Shown: positions 51,720-60,240 of the stretch, in pieces
Layout: each line of letters opens with the position of its first letter
How positions within the stretch are numbered: position 1 is the first letter of the stretch
Source of the DNA: Streptosporangium sp. NBC_01495
GTDB taxonomy: Bacteria; Actinomycetota; Actinomycetes; Streptosporangiales; Streptosporangiaceae
Assembly (NCBI RefSeq): GCF_036250735.1
Contig: NZ_CP109430.1
Span: 3,782,001-3,846,000, forward strand
DNA length: 64,000 bases
Direction of reading: 5' to 3'
Notes under the pieces: generated by a model
What the model saw: the letters and a program-made list of their open reading frames with translations, nothing else
Databases searched by the model: none
What the model was told of the DNA's origin: nothing
Translations under genes and position numbers: made by a program

Positions 51720-53147
51720 TCATGGGCGCTTGGTCATGGGCAGGCAGGGCGGCGTCTGGAACATCACACCGTCCAGGAAGTTGCCGGCCGTCGGGGTGCC
51801 GCCCGCGGCCGACACCGAGTCGAAGGCGAACCGTGTGATGGTCTGCCCCGGAGGTACGACGTACACCCCGGTGTACTGGCGCCAGGCGGTGTCGTCGTCG
51901 GAGATGTCCGGGGAGGAGGCTCCGGCGGGGATCTGGGCCACGGTCGCGCCCGGTGCGCCGATGAGCACCCGCATCACGTCGGTACCGAGACGGCCTCGGT
52001 GATACAGCGACCAGGTCATCGGTGTTCCCGGAACGGTGGGCACGTCCTGGTAGAGCGTGGAGACCTGGGTGGCGTTGAGCTCGGCGAACTGCTGCCCGTC
52101 GGCCGCCGGGACCCCGCTCGCCCCGCCCCGCCAGAACTCCAGCTTGTTGTCGGTGGCGGTGGTACGCCAGCCGACACCCGGGTTGACGGAGGCGTCGGAG
52201 ATGGACCAGTCGATCGTGGCCACGGGCGGCGCCTCGAAGCTGCCGTTGACCAGGTTGACCGGTGCGTAGGCGCAGGTGACGGTGACCGTGACCGTGGCGG
52301 TGCTGGTTCCGCAGGCGGTGGTGACGGTGTAGGTGAAGGTGTCGGTGCCGCCGAGGCCCGCGGCGGGTGTGTAGACCACGTTGCCGCCGGAGATCGTCGC
52401 GGTGCCGTTGGCAGGCTGGGTGACGCCGCTGATCGTCGGTGAGGCCGCGGTGTCGTTGGTCAGGACGGGCACGCTGACGGCCGTGCCCTGCTTGGTGGTG
52501 ACGGTGTCGTCGACGGCCCTGGTGGGCGAGATGGACTGCCCGTCGGCGATCTGGATCGGCGGGGCGGGCGTGTTGTTCCCGAGCTGGCCCGGAGCGGCGA
52601 TGACGCTGCTGATCCCGGTCGGCCGGATGGTCATGGCGCCCCCGACGGTGCCCTGCCTGACCTGGAAGGTGATGACCTTCGGGGACGGGTCGGTCTTGGT
52701 ACCCGACGAGGCGATCGTCAGGGTGGTGCCGCTGATGGTGCCGGTCCCCGACTGGCCGACGACGTCGGCGTAGGCCAGCAGTGACGACAGGTCCCACGTG
52801 GTCGTGTAGCTTCTGACCAGCAACGGCCACTGGGCCGTGCGGTGCGCCAGCGTGAGGGTGAAGGTGCCGCCCGGCGTGATCTGCCCGCCCCACAGGGATG
52901 GGGAGGTGTTGACCGAGACCGACCCGTTGCCCAGCCTCATGCCGAGCACGTTCTTCCAGTAGTAGTCCACGGGGTAGGTCGTCTGCCCCGGCCGGACACA
53001 GGGCGTGGCGGCTCCCGTGACAGCCTGCCGTGCGGTGGTGGCGGTGTGCGCACCGGTGTCGGCCACCGCCGGCGTCCCCGGTGCGGCCAGTAGTGCCAGC
53101 AGGGCGCAGGTCAACGCGACGAGCGCGGATCTCGATCGTTGTGACAC
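51720..53147 (-). CDS. Secreted protein with Ig-like and NGSFEAP-type C-terminal domain
   Basis: 475 residues from GTG 53147 (TTG 53150 also possible). A signal peptide of about 30 residues (ALVALTCALLALLAAPGTPAVA) precedes the mature protein. Residues about 35-190 are beta-rich and not recognised. Residues about 215-300 form an Ig/cadherin-like domain (AVDDTVTTKQGTAVSVPVLTND ... TDTFTYTVTT) as in bacterial adhesins. From about residue 310, NLVNGSFEAPP starts a DUF642-like carbohydrate-binding type module. No catalytic residues or anchor are visible. Role outside the cell unknown. Confidence 0.75.
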   Translation of the reverse strand: MSQRSRSALVALTCALLALLAAPGTPAVADTGAHTATTARQAVTGAATPCVRPGQTTYPVDYYWKNVLGMRLGNGSVSVNTSPSLWGGQITPGGTFTLTLAHRTAQWPLLVRSYTTTWDLSSLLAYADVVGQSGTGTISGTTLTIASSGTKTDPSPKVITFQVRQGTVGGAMTIRPTGISSVIAAPGQLGNNTPAPPIQIADGQSISPTRAVDDTVTTKQGTAVSVPVLTNDTAASPTISGVTQPANGTATISGGNVVYTPAAGLGGTDTFTYTVTTACGTSTATVTVTVTCAYAPVNLVNGSFEAPPVATIDWSISDASVNPGVGWRTTATDNKLEFWRGGASGVPAADGQQFAELNATQVSTLYQDVPTVPGTPMTWSLYHRGRLGTDVMRVLIGAPGATVAQIPAGASSPDISDDDTAWRQYTGVYVVPPGQTITRFAFDSVSAAGGTPTAGNFLDGVMFQTPPCLPMTKRP

Positions 53148-53498
53148 CAACGCTGAACTCCCATTCTGTCGTGAGGGATGTCCTCGTAGATCAACTTCAC
53201 AGCGCACACTACTCTCTGTGGTCGATCTGTCACGCCAGGTGTGCGAGTGGTCCCCGTGTCGCATCCCGGGTGTGCCCGTGATCGCCGGAAGTGTCTGGGG
53301 GACCTCGTCCGTGATCGCGCTCGGCGCCGAACGTGCCCACTGTTCCGCTCGTTTCACGATGTGCCGTCCCGTGGTGGAGGCTCGTCGCGCGGTCCGGGGG
53401 CGGGTCGCCGGGTGCCCGCCGTGCGGGAGGGCGTCGTGCGCGGGTGCCAGGGACACGCCGTCCAGCAGACGATCGTCCGCGCCTTCGGGCTGAGACGG
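53148..53498. other. Region upstream of the secreted-protein gene
   Basis: No supported gene in this 350-bp stretch. It should hold the promoter of the minus-strand secreted-protein gene, but I could not fix its elements. Confidence 0.4.
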
Positions 53499-53732
53499 GC
53501 GCGAGCGGCACTGCCCGTCACGCGCGTGACGGGCAGTGCTGTTTGTCAGGCGCGAGCGGCACCGCCGTCACAGGCGGGTGATGTCGCTCGTCATGCGCGA
53601 GCGGCACCGCCCGTCAGAAGCGGGCGGTGCTGTTCGTCATGCGCGGGCGGCATCGCCCGTCACGGGCGGGCGATGCCGTCCGTCATGGGCGGGTGGTGTC
53701 GCCCGTCACGGGCGGGCGGTGCCGTTCGGCGC
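53499..53732. repeat. Tandem array of five hairpin repeats
   Basis: Units start near 53499, 53550, 53595, 53641 and 53687, with periods of 45-51 bp. Each has the form GCGCGAGCGGCACCGCCCG, a short loop with TCAC, and the complementary half ending in CGTCAT. Unit one holds a perfect 32-bp palindrome (53508-53539; arm GCACTGCCCGTCACGC). Unit four has perfect 11-base arms. The fifth unit includes the stop of the eIF2B-like gene, so the array begins inside that gene's 3' end and can fold in its transcript. Confidence 0.85.
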
Positions 53733-54776
53733 CCCGGAACGCCCCACGGGCCCGAAGTGCTCCGACACGCGGTCGGCGGGATAGGCGCCGTGCTCGGTCA
53801 CGATCCGCGTCACCAGGTGCGGCGGCGTGGCGTCGAAGGCGGGGTAGTGGCCGGTCACGCCCTCGCCCGCGGTGCGCCTCCCCAGAACGTGCAGGACCTC
53901 GTCGCCGTTCCGCTGCTCGATGACGACGTCGTCGATACCCGGAGCCTGCGGATCGGGCGCCGGGATCACCACGTAGTACGGGACGTCGAAGGCGCGGGCG
54001 GCCAGCGCCACCCCGAGCGTGCCGACCTTGTTCACCACGTGCCCGTCCATCGTCACCCGGTCCGCCGCGGTCAGTGCCACGTCGGCGAGCCCGTCGGACA
54101 GTACCGAGGCGACCATCCCGTCGGTGATGAGGGTGGGACGGTAACCCATCTCCACCAGCGTCGGCGCGGTCAGCCGCGCCCCCTGCAGATAGGGCCGGGT
54201 CTCGGTGCAGATGAACTCCAGCCGCTTGCCCGCCTCCTGCGCGGCCTCGACGGTGGCTATCAGGTAGGCGTCGGCCCAGCAGTGGGTGAGGACGCGGGCG
54301 CCGTCGTCGAGCAGCGCCGCCGCGTGCCTGCCCATGGCCGCGCTGCTCGCCAGGTAGGCCGCGTCGTGCTCGGCCGCCGCCCGGGTCACGGCCTCCACCA
54401 GCTCGTCCCCGTACGCCTCGGGCAGTGGCCCGTCCACCGTGGCGGCCAGGACGGTCTCGACGGCGTCGCGGATGTGGTTGTTCGTGGGCCGGGTCGCGAT
54501 GAGCCGGTCGCCCGCCTTGCGCAGCCGCGCCGCAGCCAGGCCCGGCGGCTCGCCCCGCGCCTCACGGGCGGCCAGCGTCATCCCGGCGGTCGCCGCGAAC
54601 GAGGGGCCGGTGCTCTGCGTGACCATCCGCTCGATGGCCACCGCGACCTCCTCGCTGGTGGCACAGCGCACCCAGCGGTGCTCGAAGGGATAGACGCGGC
54701 GGTCGAGTATTTCCACGGCGTCCTCGGTGATCCGGACGGAGTCCGCGAGGACAGGGCGCCTTCCGGGCGTGCTCAT
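53706..54776 (-). CDS. eIF2B-like sugar-phosphate isomerase (MtnA / ribose-1,5-bisphosphate isomerase family)
   Basis: 356 residues from ATG 54776 with GGAGG four bases upstream. Conserved family elements: LTHCWADAYL with the catalytic Cys, ICTETRPYLQGARLTA, TAADRV with the catalytic Asp, and GHVVNKVGTLGVALAA. These are shared by methylthioribose-1-phosphate isomerase (methionine salvage), ribose-1,5-bisphosphate isomerase and related eIF2B-like proteins. Some positions differ from both named enzymes, so the substrate is open. No other salvage gene is nearby. The last ten codons fall inside the hairpin array. Confidence 0.75.
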   Translation of the reverse strand: MSTPGRRPVLADSVRITEDAVEILDRRVYPFEHRWVRCATSEEVAVAIERMVTQSTGPSFAATAGMTLAAREARGEPPGLAAARLRKAGDRLIATRPTNNHIRDAVETVLAATVDGPLPEAYGDELVEAVTRAAAEHDAAYLASSAAMGRHAAALLDDGARVLTHCWADAYLIATVEAAQEAGKRLEFICTETRPYLQGARLTAPTLVEMGYRPTLITDGMVASVLSDGLADVALTAADRVTMDGHVVNKVGTLGVALAARAFDVPYYVVIPAPDPQAPGIDDVVIEQRNGDEVLHVLGRRTAGEGVTGHYPAFDATPPHLVTRIVTEHGAYPADRVSEHFGPVGRSGAPNGTARP

Positions 54777-55013
54777 GAGACCTCCAGCGGGGGATCGGGC
54801 GGTCTGCCGCCGCTCTGCTCGCCACACCGGGCGCCGCTTGGCGTCACCGCCATCACCGCGACCCGGTTGTGCCTCGCGCTTATGCCCCTTTTTGGGGGCT
54901 TCGTATCCCCGGATGACGGGTCGCTCCCGGACGGCCCGCCGTCCGAGTGAACGACGACCCGGAGTGGACTCCGAGTGGACGCCGAGTCGACTCGGCCACC
55001 AGCCGGAGATGAC

Positions 55014-55598
55014 TCAGGCGAGCTTCTTGCCGATCTCGGTGATCTGGGCGCGCTGCTCGGTGACCATCTTCTCCGCCAGCTGGGTGGTGGGCCGGTGCCT
55101 GCCCAGCGCGATCGCGACCTGGGCCATCTGGACACCGCTGTTGAGGTGCTTGCCCAGCACGCTCAGCCACAGCTTGTCGAAGGCGGCACCCGACCGTCCC
55201 TCCAGGGAGGAGATCTGGGTGGCGGACAGCATGCCCGGCATGTTGTGCGCGGCGTGGTCGCCCTCCGCCGGTACCTCGACCTTCCACGACCGCAGCCAGC
55301 CGGACATCAGGTCGATGTCGGCGGACTCGACCTTCTTGATCTTCGCGGCCAGGTCGCGCACGTACGGGTTCTCGCTCCGGCCGTCCACCAGATCGGCGAG
55401 CTGGATCGTCTGGCGATGGTGGGGAATCATCTCCTGGGAGAAACGGACGTCCGCGTCGGCCCGATCACCGGCCAGTCCCACCGCCTGGATGGGGGTTCCG
55501 GTGGTCACGGCCGCTGACGAGCACCCGGCGACCAGTATGGCGGAGACCAGCAAGGTGGCGGTCAGGGACCGTCGTTTGCGCGACCGCCGGGTGCTCAT
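55014..55598 (-). CDS. DUF305 lipoprotein
   Basis: 194 residues from ATG 55598. A lipoprotein signal (LLVSAILVAGCSS, lipidated Cys near residue 26) is followed by two DUF305 halves, each with the His-rich pattern (EMIPHHRQTIQLADL; LNSGVQMAQVAIALG). DUF305 proteins are exported four-helix, ferritin-like bundles; several are linked to copper or other metal stress. The His pair in IPHHRQ is kept. No metal-transport neighbour is seen. Confidence 0.88.
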   Translation of the reverse strand: MSTRRSRKRRSLTATLLVSAILVAGCSSAAVTTGTPIQAVGLAGDRADADVRFSQEMIPHHRQTIQLADLVDGRSENPYVRDLAAKIKKVESADIDLMSGWLRSWKVEVPAEGDHAAHNMPGMLSATQISSLEGRSGAAFDKLWLSVLGKHLNSGVQMAQVAIALGRHRPTTQLAEKMVTEQRAQITEIGKKLA

Positions 55599-56002
55599 CG
55601 AAATCACTGCCCCTTTCCTGCGGGTGGGAAGGACCATTCGTGCCGTTCCGTCCTGAGATACGCGGGCACCGTTCCCGGGGTTCAGGGTCCGTCGTAAATC
55701 GCGTGCCGGATTCCGGACGCCGGATCGCGGCCCGGGAGGTGCTCGGTTTCGGACGTGCTCCGGCTCGGGAGGTGCTCGGTTCCGGATGTGTTCCGGCTCG
55801 GGACGGGCCCCGATTCCCGGACGCGCTCTGTTTCGGATGTGCTCCGGTTCGGGGTGTGCTCCGGCCCGGCCATGCCCCGGTTCCCGGGCACCCGTTCGCC
55901 GACGGGCCGGCCCCGCGCCGCCCTGATGGGAGGCGACGCGGGGCCGGGACCTGGCGGGCGCGGGAACGCGGGAGTACGGAGCGGTCCCGGCCGCCGGGTG
56001 GG
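55599..56002. other. Intergenic region with 33-bp repeats and a terminator hairpin
   Basis: No supported gene. Two near-identical 33-bp units starting GGGAGGTGCTCGGTT lie at 55734-55766 and 55767-55799; degenerate copies continue to about 55880. The hairpin after the ABC genes is listed separately. Confidence 0.6.
55907..55947 (-). terminator. Hairpin terminator of the ABC exporter operon
   Basis: Perfect 11-base arms (CCGGCCCCGCG at 55907-55917 and its complement at 55937-55947), with further GCCGCC/GGCG pairing inside. It lies about 55 bp after the stop of the second ABC gene. Confidence 0.7.
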
Positions 56003-57943
56003 TCAGCCGGGGACGTCGCGGTGGTCGGAGATGCTGTCGAGCCAGGCGCGGTGCAGGTCGGCGTAGCGGCCCGCCCGCCCGACGAGCTCGCCGGGCGGAC
56101 CGTCCTCCATGATCCTGCCGCCGTCCATCACCAGCACCCGGTCGGCGATCTCGACGGTCGACAGGCGGTGCGCGATGATCAGAGCCGTCCGCTCCGCCAG
56201 GATCGTCCGCATCGCCCGCTGCACCAGCCGCTCGCTGGAGACGTCCAGGCTGGACGTCGCCTCGTCGAGGATCAGCACCGCCGGGTCGGCCAGGAACGCC
56301 CTGGCGAACGCCACCAGCTGCCGCTGCCCGGCCGACAGCCGGCCGCCGTGCTTGCCGACCTGGGTGTCGTACCCCTCGGGAAGCGCGGAGACGAACGCGT
56401 CGGCGCCGATCGAGCGGGCCGCCGCCACGACGTCGGCCATGCTCGCGCCCGGCCGGCCGAACCTGATGTTGTCCGCCACCGAACCGCTGAACAGGAAGTT
56501 CTCCTGGGTGACCAGGACCACCGCGGCGTGCCGCGACTCCTCGCCGAGGTCGCGCAGGTCGACCCCGTCCAGCAGCACCCGCCCGGCCACCGGGTCGTAG
56601 AACCTGGAGACCAGCTTGGCCAGCGTGGTCTTGCCCGCCCCGGTGGTGCCGACCAGCGCCACGGTCTGCCCGGCGGGGACCACCAGGTCCAGCCCGGGCA
56701 ACACCGGGGTGCCGTCCAGGTAGGAGAACTCCACGCCCTGGAACTCGATCCTCCCGCGTGGCCGCTCCAGCGTCACCGGGTCGTCGGGCTCGGCCACCAC
56801 GGGACGCTCCTGCAGCACGCCGGAGAGCTTCTCCAACGCGGCCCCGGCGGACTGGAACGTGTTGTAGAACTGCGAGATCTCCTGCATCGGCTCGTAGAAC
56901 TGGCGCAGGTAGAGCAGGAAGGCGGCCAGCACGCCCACCGTGACCTCGTCCTGGATCGCCAGCGTGCCCCCGTAGAGGAGGACGGCCGCGATCGTCACGT
57001 TCCCGATCAGCTTGACGCCCGGTGAGAAGATCGCGATCAGGTGCATGCTCCGCCGGTTGGCGTCGCGGTAGTCGACGTTCAGCTGGGAGAAGATCTCCTG
57101 GTTGCGCGGCTCCCCGCGGAACGCCTGGACCGCGCGCATGCCGGCCATCGACTCCACGAAGTGGACGATCACCAGGGCCACGGTCTCCCGGGTCCTGCGG
57201 TAGATGATGCTCGACTGCCGCCGGAACCAGCCGGTGAACAGCATCAGGACCGGCAGCGGCAGCAGCGCGACCACGCCGAGGTGGACGTCCAGGACGAGCA
57301 GCAGGACCGCCGTGCCGACCAGTGTCAGTACGGCGGTGACGAGGTCGTCGAAACCCGACTGCAGCATCTCGGAGATGGCGTCGATGTCGGAGGTGAGCCG
57401 GGAGACGACCCGGCCCGAGGTGTAGTCCTCGTGGAACGACAGCGACAGCCTCTGGAAGTGGACGAACACCCGCCGCCGCAGCTCCAGCAGGATGCTCTGG
57501 CCGATGCGCCCGGCCATCCTGAGGAATATCCGCCGGGTCACCAGCTGGACGGCCGCCGCCGCCAGGATCGCCGCGACGACCGTCACCAGCGTCCGCGGTC
57601 CCGCACCGGCCACCATCGGCGGGATGCCCGCGTCGATGCCCACCCCTACCAGGTAGGGGATGGAGAGCGAGGCGACGTTGCAGGTCACGATGATCGCGAC
57701 AAGCAGGATGATCTCCCTGCGGTACGGGCGCAGCAGATCGCCGAGCAGCCGCCTGGACCTGTCGCGCAGCAGGAACGACACCTGCGCCGACAGCTCGTCC
57801 TGGTTCTCCGCCGCGACCCCCCGCCACTCCCGGGACCCGTTCGCGGCCTCGGCGCCGGAAGGGTCCGTGGCGGCGGGTCCTGAAGGTCCGGTGGCGGGTT
57901 CGGCGGGCCCGGAAGGTTCGGTGGAAGGTTCGGACACGCTCAC
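56003..57943 (-). CDS. ABC exporter half-transporter, catalytic subunit
   Basis: 646 residues from GTG 57943, which overlaps the previous stop as GTGA. A Glu/Ser/Pro-rich start of about 60 residues is followed by six transmembrane segments and an NBD with Walker A GTTGAGKTT, signature LSAGQRQ, and Walker B ILDEATSSLD with the catalytic Glu. Paired with the preceding half-transporter it should form a heterodimeric multidrug-type exporter (BmrCD-like). The active ATP site uses this Walker A and B. Confidence 0.93.
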   Translation of the reverse strand: MSVSEPSTEPSGPAEPATGPSGPAATDPSGAEAANGSREWRGVAAENQDELSAQVSFLLRDRSRRLLGDLLRPYRREIILLVAIIVTCNVASLSIPYLVGVGIDAGIPPMVAGAGPRTLVTVVAAILAAAAVQLVTRRIFLRMAGRIGQSILLELRRRVFVHFQRLSLSFHEDYTSGRVVSRLTSDIDAISEMLQSGFDDLVTAVLTLVGTAVLLLVLDVHLGVVALLPLPVLMLFTGWFRRQSSIIYRRTRETVALVIVHFVESMAGMRAVQAFRGEPRNQEIFSQLNVDYRDANRRSMHLIAIFSPGVKLIGNVTIAAVLLYGGTLAIQDEVTVGVLAAFLLYLRQFYEPMQEISQFYNTFQSAGAALEKLSGVLQERPVVAEPDDPVTLERPRGRIEFQGVEFSYLDGTPVLPGLDLVVPAGQTVALVGTTGAGKTTLAKLVSRFYDPVAGRVLLDGVDLRDLGEESRHAAVVLVTQENFLFSGSVADNIRFGRPGASMADVVAAARSIGADAFVSALPEGYDTQVGKHGGRLSAGQRQLVAFARAFLADPAVLILDEATSSLDVSSERLVQRAMRTILAERTALIIAHRLSTVEIADRVLVMDGGRIMEDGPPGELVGRAGRYADLHRAWLDSISDHRDVPG

Positions 57944-59850
57944 AGCCGCGCCTCCTCGGCGTCCGGGTCCGCCGACAGCAGCGCGCGGTACTCGGGCACG
58001 CTCGCCATGAGCTCGTGGTGCTCGCCGACGTGCGCGATCGTGCCGTCGAGCAGCAGGGCCACCCTGTCGGCGAGGAGTACGGTGGAGGCCCGGTGGGCGA
58101 CGACGATCCCGGTCGCCTCGCGCAGCACGTGCCGGAGCGCCTCCTCCACCAGGGCCTCGGTCTCGACGTCCAGGGCCGACAGCGTGTCGTCCAGCACGAG
58201 GATCCTGGGACGGCTGAGAACCGCGCGCGCCAGCGCGAGCCGCTGGCGCTGGCCACCGGACAGGGACATGCCCTGCTCGCCGATCCGGGTCTCCAGCCCC
58301 CACGGCAGCGCGTGGACGAACCCGGCCTGGGCGATCCGCAGCGCCTCCGCGATCTCCTCCTCGCTCGCGTCGTGCCGCCCCAGCGTGAGGTTCTCCCTCA
58401 CGCTCATCGAGAACAGCGTCGGTTCCTCGAAGGCCGTGGCGACCATCGAGCGCAGCGTGGGCAGCGGCAGGTCGCGGACGTCGACCCCGTCGATCGTGAC
58501 CCGGCCCGTGCCGACGTCGTGCAGTCGCGGCACCAGGGAGGTCAGCGTGGTCTTGCCGGAACCCGTCGCGCCCACGACCGCCACGGTCTCTCCCGGCCGT
58601 ACCTCCAGCCAGACGTCGCGGAGCACCGGGTCCTCGTCGCCGGGGAAGGTGAAGCCCGCCCCCTCGAAGCGCAGGTGCCCCCGGGGCCGTTCGATCACGC
58701 CGGTGCCCCCGACGATCTCCGGTTCGGTGTCGAGCACCTCCATCACCCGGTCCGCCGCGGTCATCGCCTCCTGGCCCATCGTCAGGATGAAGCCGAGCGC
58801 GGAGACGGGCCAGACCAGCTGCAGCATCAGGGTGGCGAAGGCCACCAGCGTGCCCAGCGTCAGCGTGCCGGAGCCGACCGCCAGGGCGCCGAGCAGCAGC
58901 ACGAGCGCGAGGGTGATGTTCGGGATCACCTCGAGGAAGGTGAAGAACCTGGCCGACAGACGGACCTTCTCCATCGAGGTTCGGTAGACCTTCAGCGCTC
59001 CTTCCTCGAAGACCCCGGAGACGTACGGCCCTCGGCCGAACGCCTTGATGGTACGGATGCCGGCCGCCGACTCCTCGACGACCGTGGCGAGGTCGCCCTG
59101 CTCGTCCTGGACCCGGCGGGAGATGGTGATGTACCTGCGCTCGAAGCGCAGGGTGGTGATCACGATCGGCACCGCCGAGGCGACGACCAGCAGCCCGAGC
59201 GGCCAGTACATGTGGAGCAGCAGCCCGGTCACCGTCACGATCTGGACGGTGGTCAGCACGAGGAAGAGCAGGCCGAAGCCGAGGAAGCGCCGGATCGTCG
59301 ACAGGTCGGTCGTCGCCCGCGACAGCAGCTGGCCCGACTGCCAGGAGGCGTGGAATCCCATCGGCAGCCGCTGCAGATGGCCGTAGAGGTCGTCGCGGAT
59401 GCTGGTCTCCAGGCCGAGGACGGCGGCGGCCAGCAGCCACCGCCTCAGGAAGACGAGCAAAGCCTCGATCACGCCCAGTCCCAGGGCGAGCAGTGCGAGG
59501 GGTGCCACGGCCCCGGTGTCGCCCCGGGCGACGGGGCCGTCGATGATCTCCCTGCCGATCAGCGGGATGGTGATGCCGATCGCGACCGCGGCGAAGGACA
59601 GCACCCAGATGGCGACCAGGCGGGTGACGTACGGGCGGAGGTAGGACTTCAACCGCCACAGGGAGCCCGCCCCGGCACGGCGCGCGGGGAGGGGCCGCGA
59701 GGCCGGGGATGTCGAGGATGTCGAGGATGTCGAGGATGTCGAGGACGTCGAGGACGTCGAGGACGCTGTGTCGGTGGCCAGGGTGTCTGTGTTGTCTGTA
59801 TTGTCTGCGTTGTTGGCACTGGCTGTGGTGGTTCCGGTGTCAGGGGGCAT
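57940..59850 (-). CDS. ABC exporter half-transporter, degenerate-site subunit
   Basis: 636 residues. The N-terminal 55 residues are low complexity, with a Ser-Ser-Thr tract from a 9-bp DNA repeat. Six transmembrane segments follow, then an NBD with Walker A GATGSGKTT, signature LSGGQRQR, and Walker B ILVLDDTLSALD, in which the catalytic Glu is replaced by Asp. That is the classical degenerate site of heterodimeric exporters. It is encoded immediately before its partner (4-bp overlap). GAGGAG is 14 bases before ATG 59850, longer than usual. Confidence 0.93.
   Translation of the reverse strand: MPPDTGTTTASANNADNTDNTDTLATDTASSTSSTSSTSSTSSTSSTSPASRPLPARRAGAGSLWRLKSYLRPYVTRLVAIWVLSFAAVAIGITIPLIGREIIDGPVARGDTGAVAPLALLALGLGVIEALLVFLRRWLLAAAVLGLETSIRDDLYGHLQRLPMGFHASWQSGQLLSRATTDLSTIRRFLGFGLLFLVLTTVQIVTVTGLLLHMYWPLGLLVVASAVPIVITTLRFERRYITISRRVQDEQGDLATVVEESAAGIRTIKAFGRGPYVSGVFEEGALKVYRTSMEKVRLSARFFTFLEVIPNITLALVLLLGALAVGSGTLTLGTLVAFATLMLQLVWPVSALGFILTMGQEAMTAADRVMEVLDTEPEIVGGTGVIERPRGHLRFEGAGFTFPGDEDPVLRDVWLEVRPGETVAVVGATGSGKTTLTSLVPRLHDVGTGRVTIDGVDVRDLPLPTLRSMVATAFEEPTLFSMSVRENLTLGRHDASEEEIAEALRIAQAGFVHALPWGLETRIGEQGMSLSGGQRQRLALARAVLSRPRILVLDDTLSALDVETEALVEEALRHVLREATGIVVAHRASTVLLADRVALLLDGTIAHVGEHHELMASVPEYRALLSADPDAEEARL
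59707..59760 (-). repeat. 9-bp microsatellite-like tract in the ABC exporter start
   Basis: Six tandem copies of GGATGTCGA (the last two with GGACGTCGA) followed by a partial copy. The unit is three codons long, so gain or loss keeps the frame and only changes the length of the Ser/Thr linker. Confidence 0.9.
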
Positions 59851-59884
59851 CGGCAGGCGGCACGCTCCTCACGGTGTTCTGACG

Positions 59885-59946
59885 GGGTGAGAGCCGTCCG
59901 GGGCATGGCAGGCCGGAACGCCATCCCCTCTCAGCCGGTCTCACCC
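59885..59946 (-). promoter_or_regulatory. Competing RNA hairpins before the ABC exporter
   Basis: In the minus-strand transcript three segments can pair. A (ACGGGTGAGACCG, at the leader ORF stop, about 59935-59947) and B (GGCTGAGAGG, about 59928-59937) can each pair with C (CGGCTCTCACCCCGT, 59882-59896). A:C and B:C exclude each other. Segment A is covered by a ribosome ending the leader ORF, so translation of the leader could choose between the two structures. This is inference from sequence only. Confidence 0.4.
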
Positions 59947-60060
59947 GTGCCACCGCTCCCGGTGGGCGCCCCGTCGGATCACCGCCACCCGCGTGACACG
60001 GGCGACCATCCAGTTTCCGCACCCGGGTACGGCGTCGGCAACTGATTTGACGGTCGGCAT
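59941..60060 (-). CDS. Possible 39-residue leader peptide
   Basis: ATG 60060 is preceded by GGAGG seven bases upstream, the best ribosome site in the area. The peptide is basic (several Arg), with one Cys (VPGCGNW) and the rest without recognisable features. It ends 91 bp before the ABC exporter start. It may be a leader peptide that controls the exporter, or a small protein of its own. Confidence 0.45.
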   Translation of the reverse strand: MPTVKSVADAVPGCGNWMVARVTRVAVIRRGAHRERWHG

Positions 60061-60240
60061 GATGTGACCTCCAGGCCAGAGTGCCCGTTGACCACGGATC
60101 CTCTTCCGGAGTAAACGGTTCGAGTTCCGGGACGGGCGCGGGCGACGGCCTTTCCGGCCCGCTGGGACGGGCATTGTCGCAGCGCCGTAATAGGGGGGCT
60201 AAAATGCCCGGTGGTGTCGAGCGCGAGGAGGCGGCCCCCG

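Noticed and set aside
53499..53732. CRISPR-like array
   Set aside because: Units are imperfect hairpins without constant repeats separated by unique spacers, and no cas gene is present.
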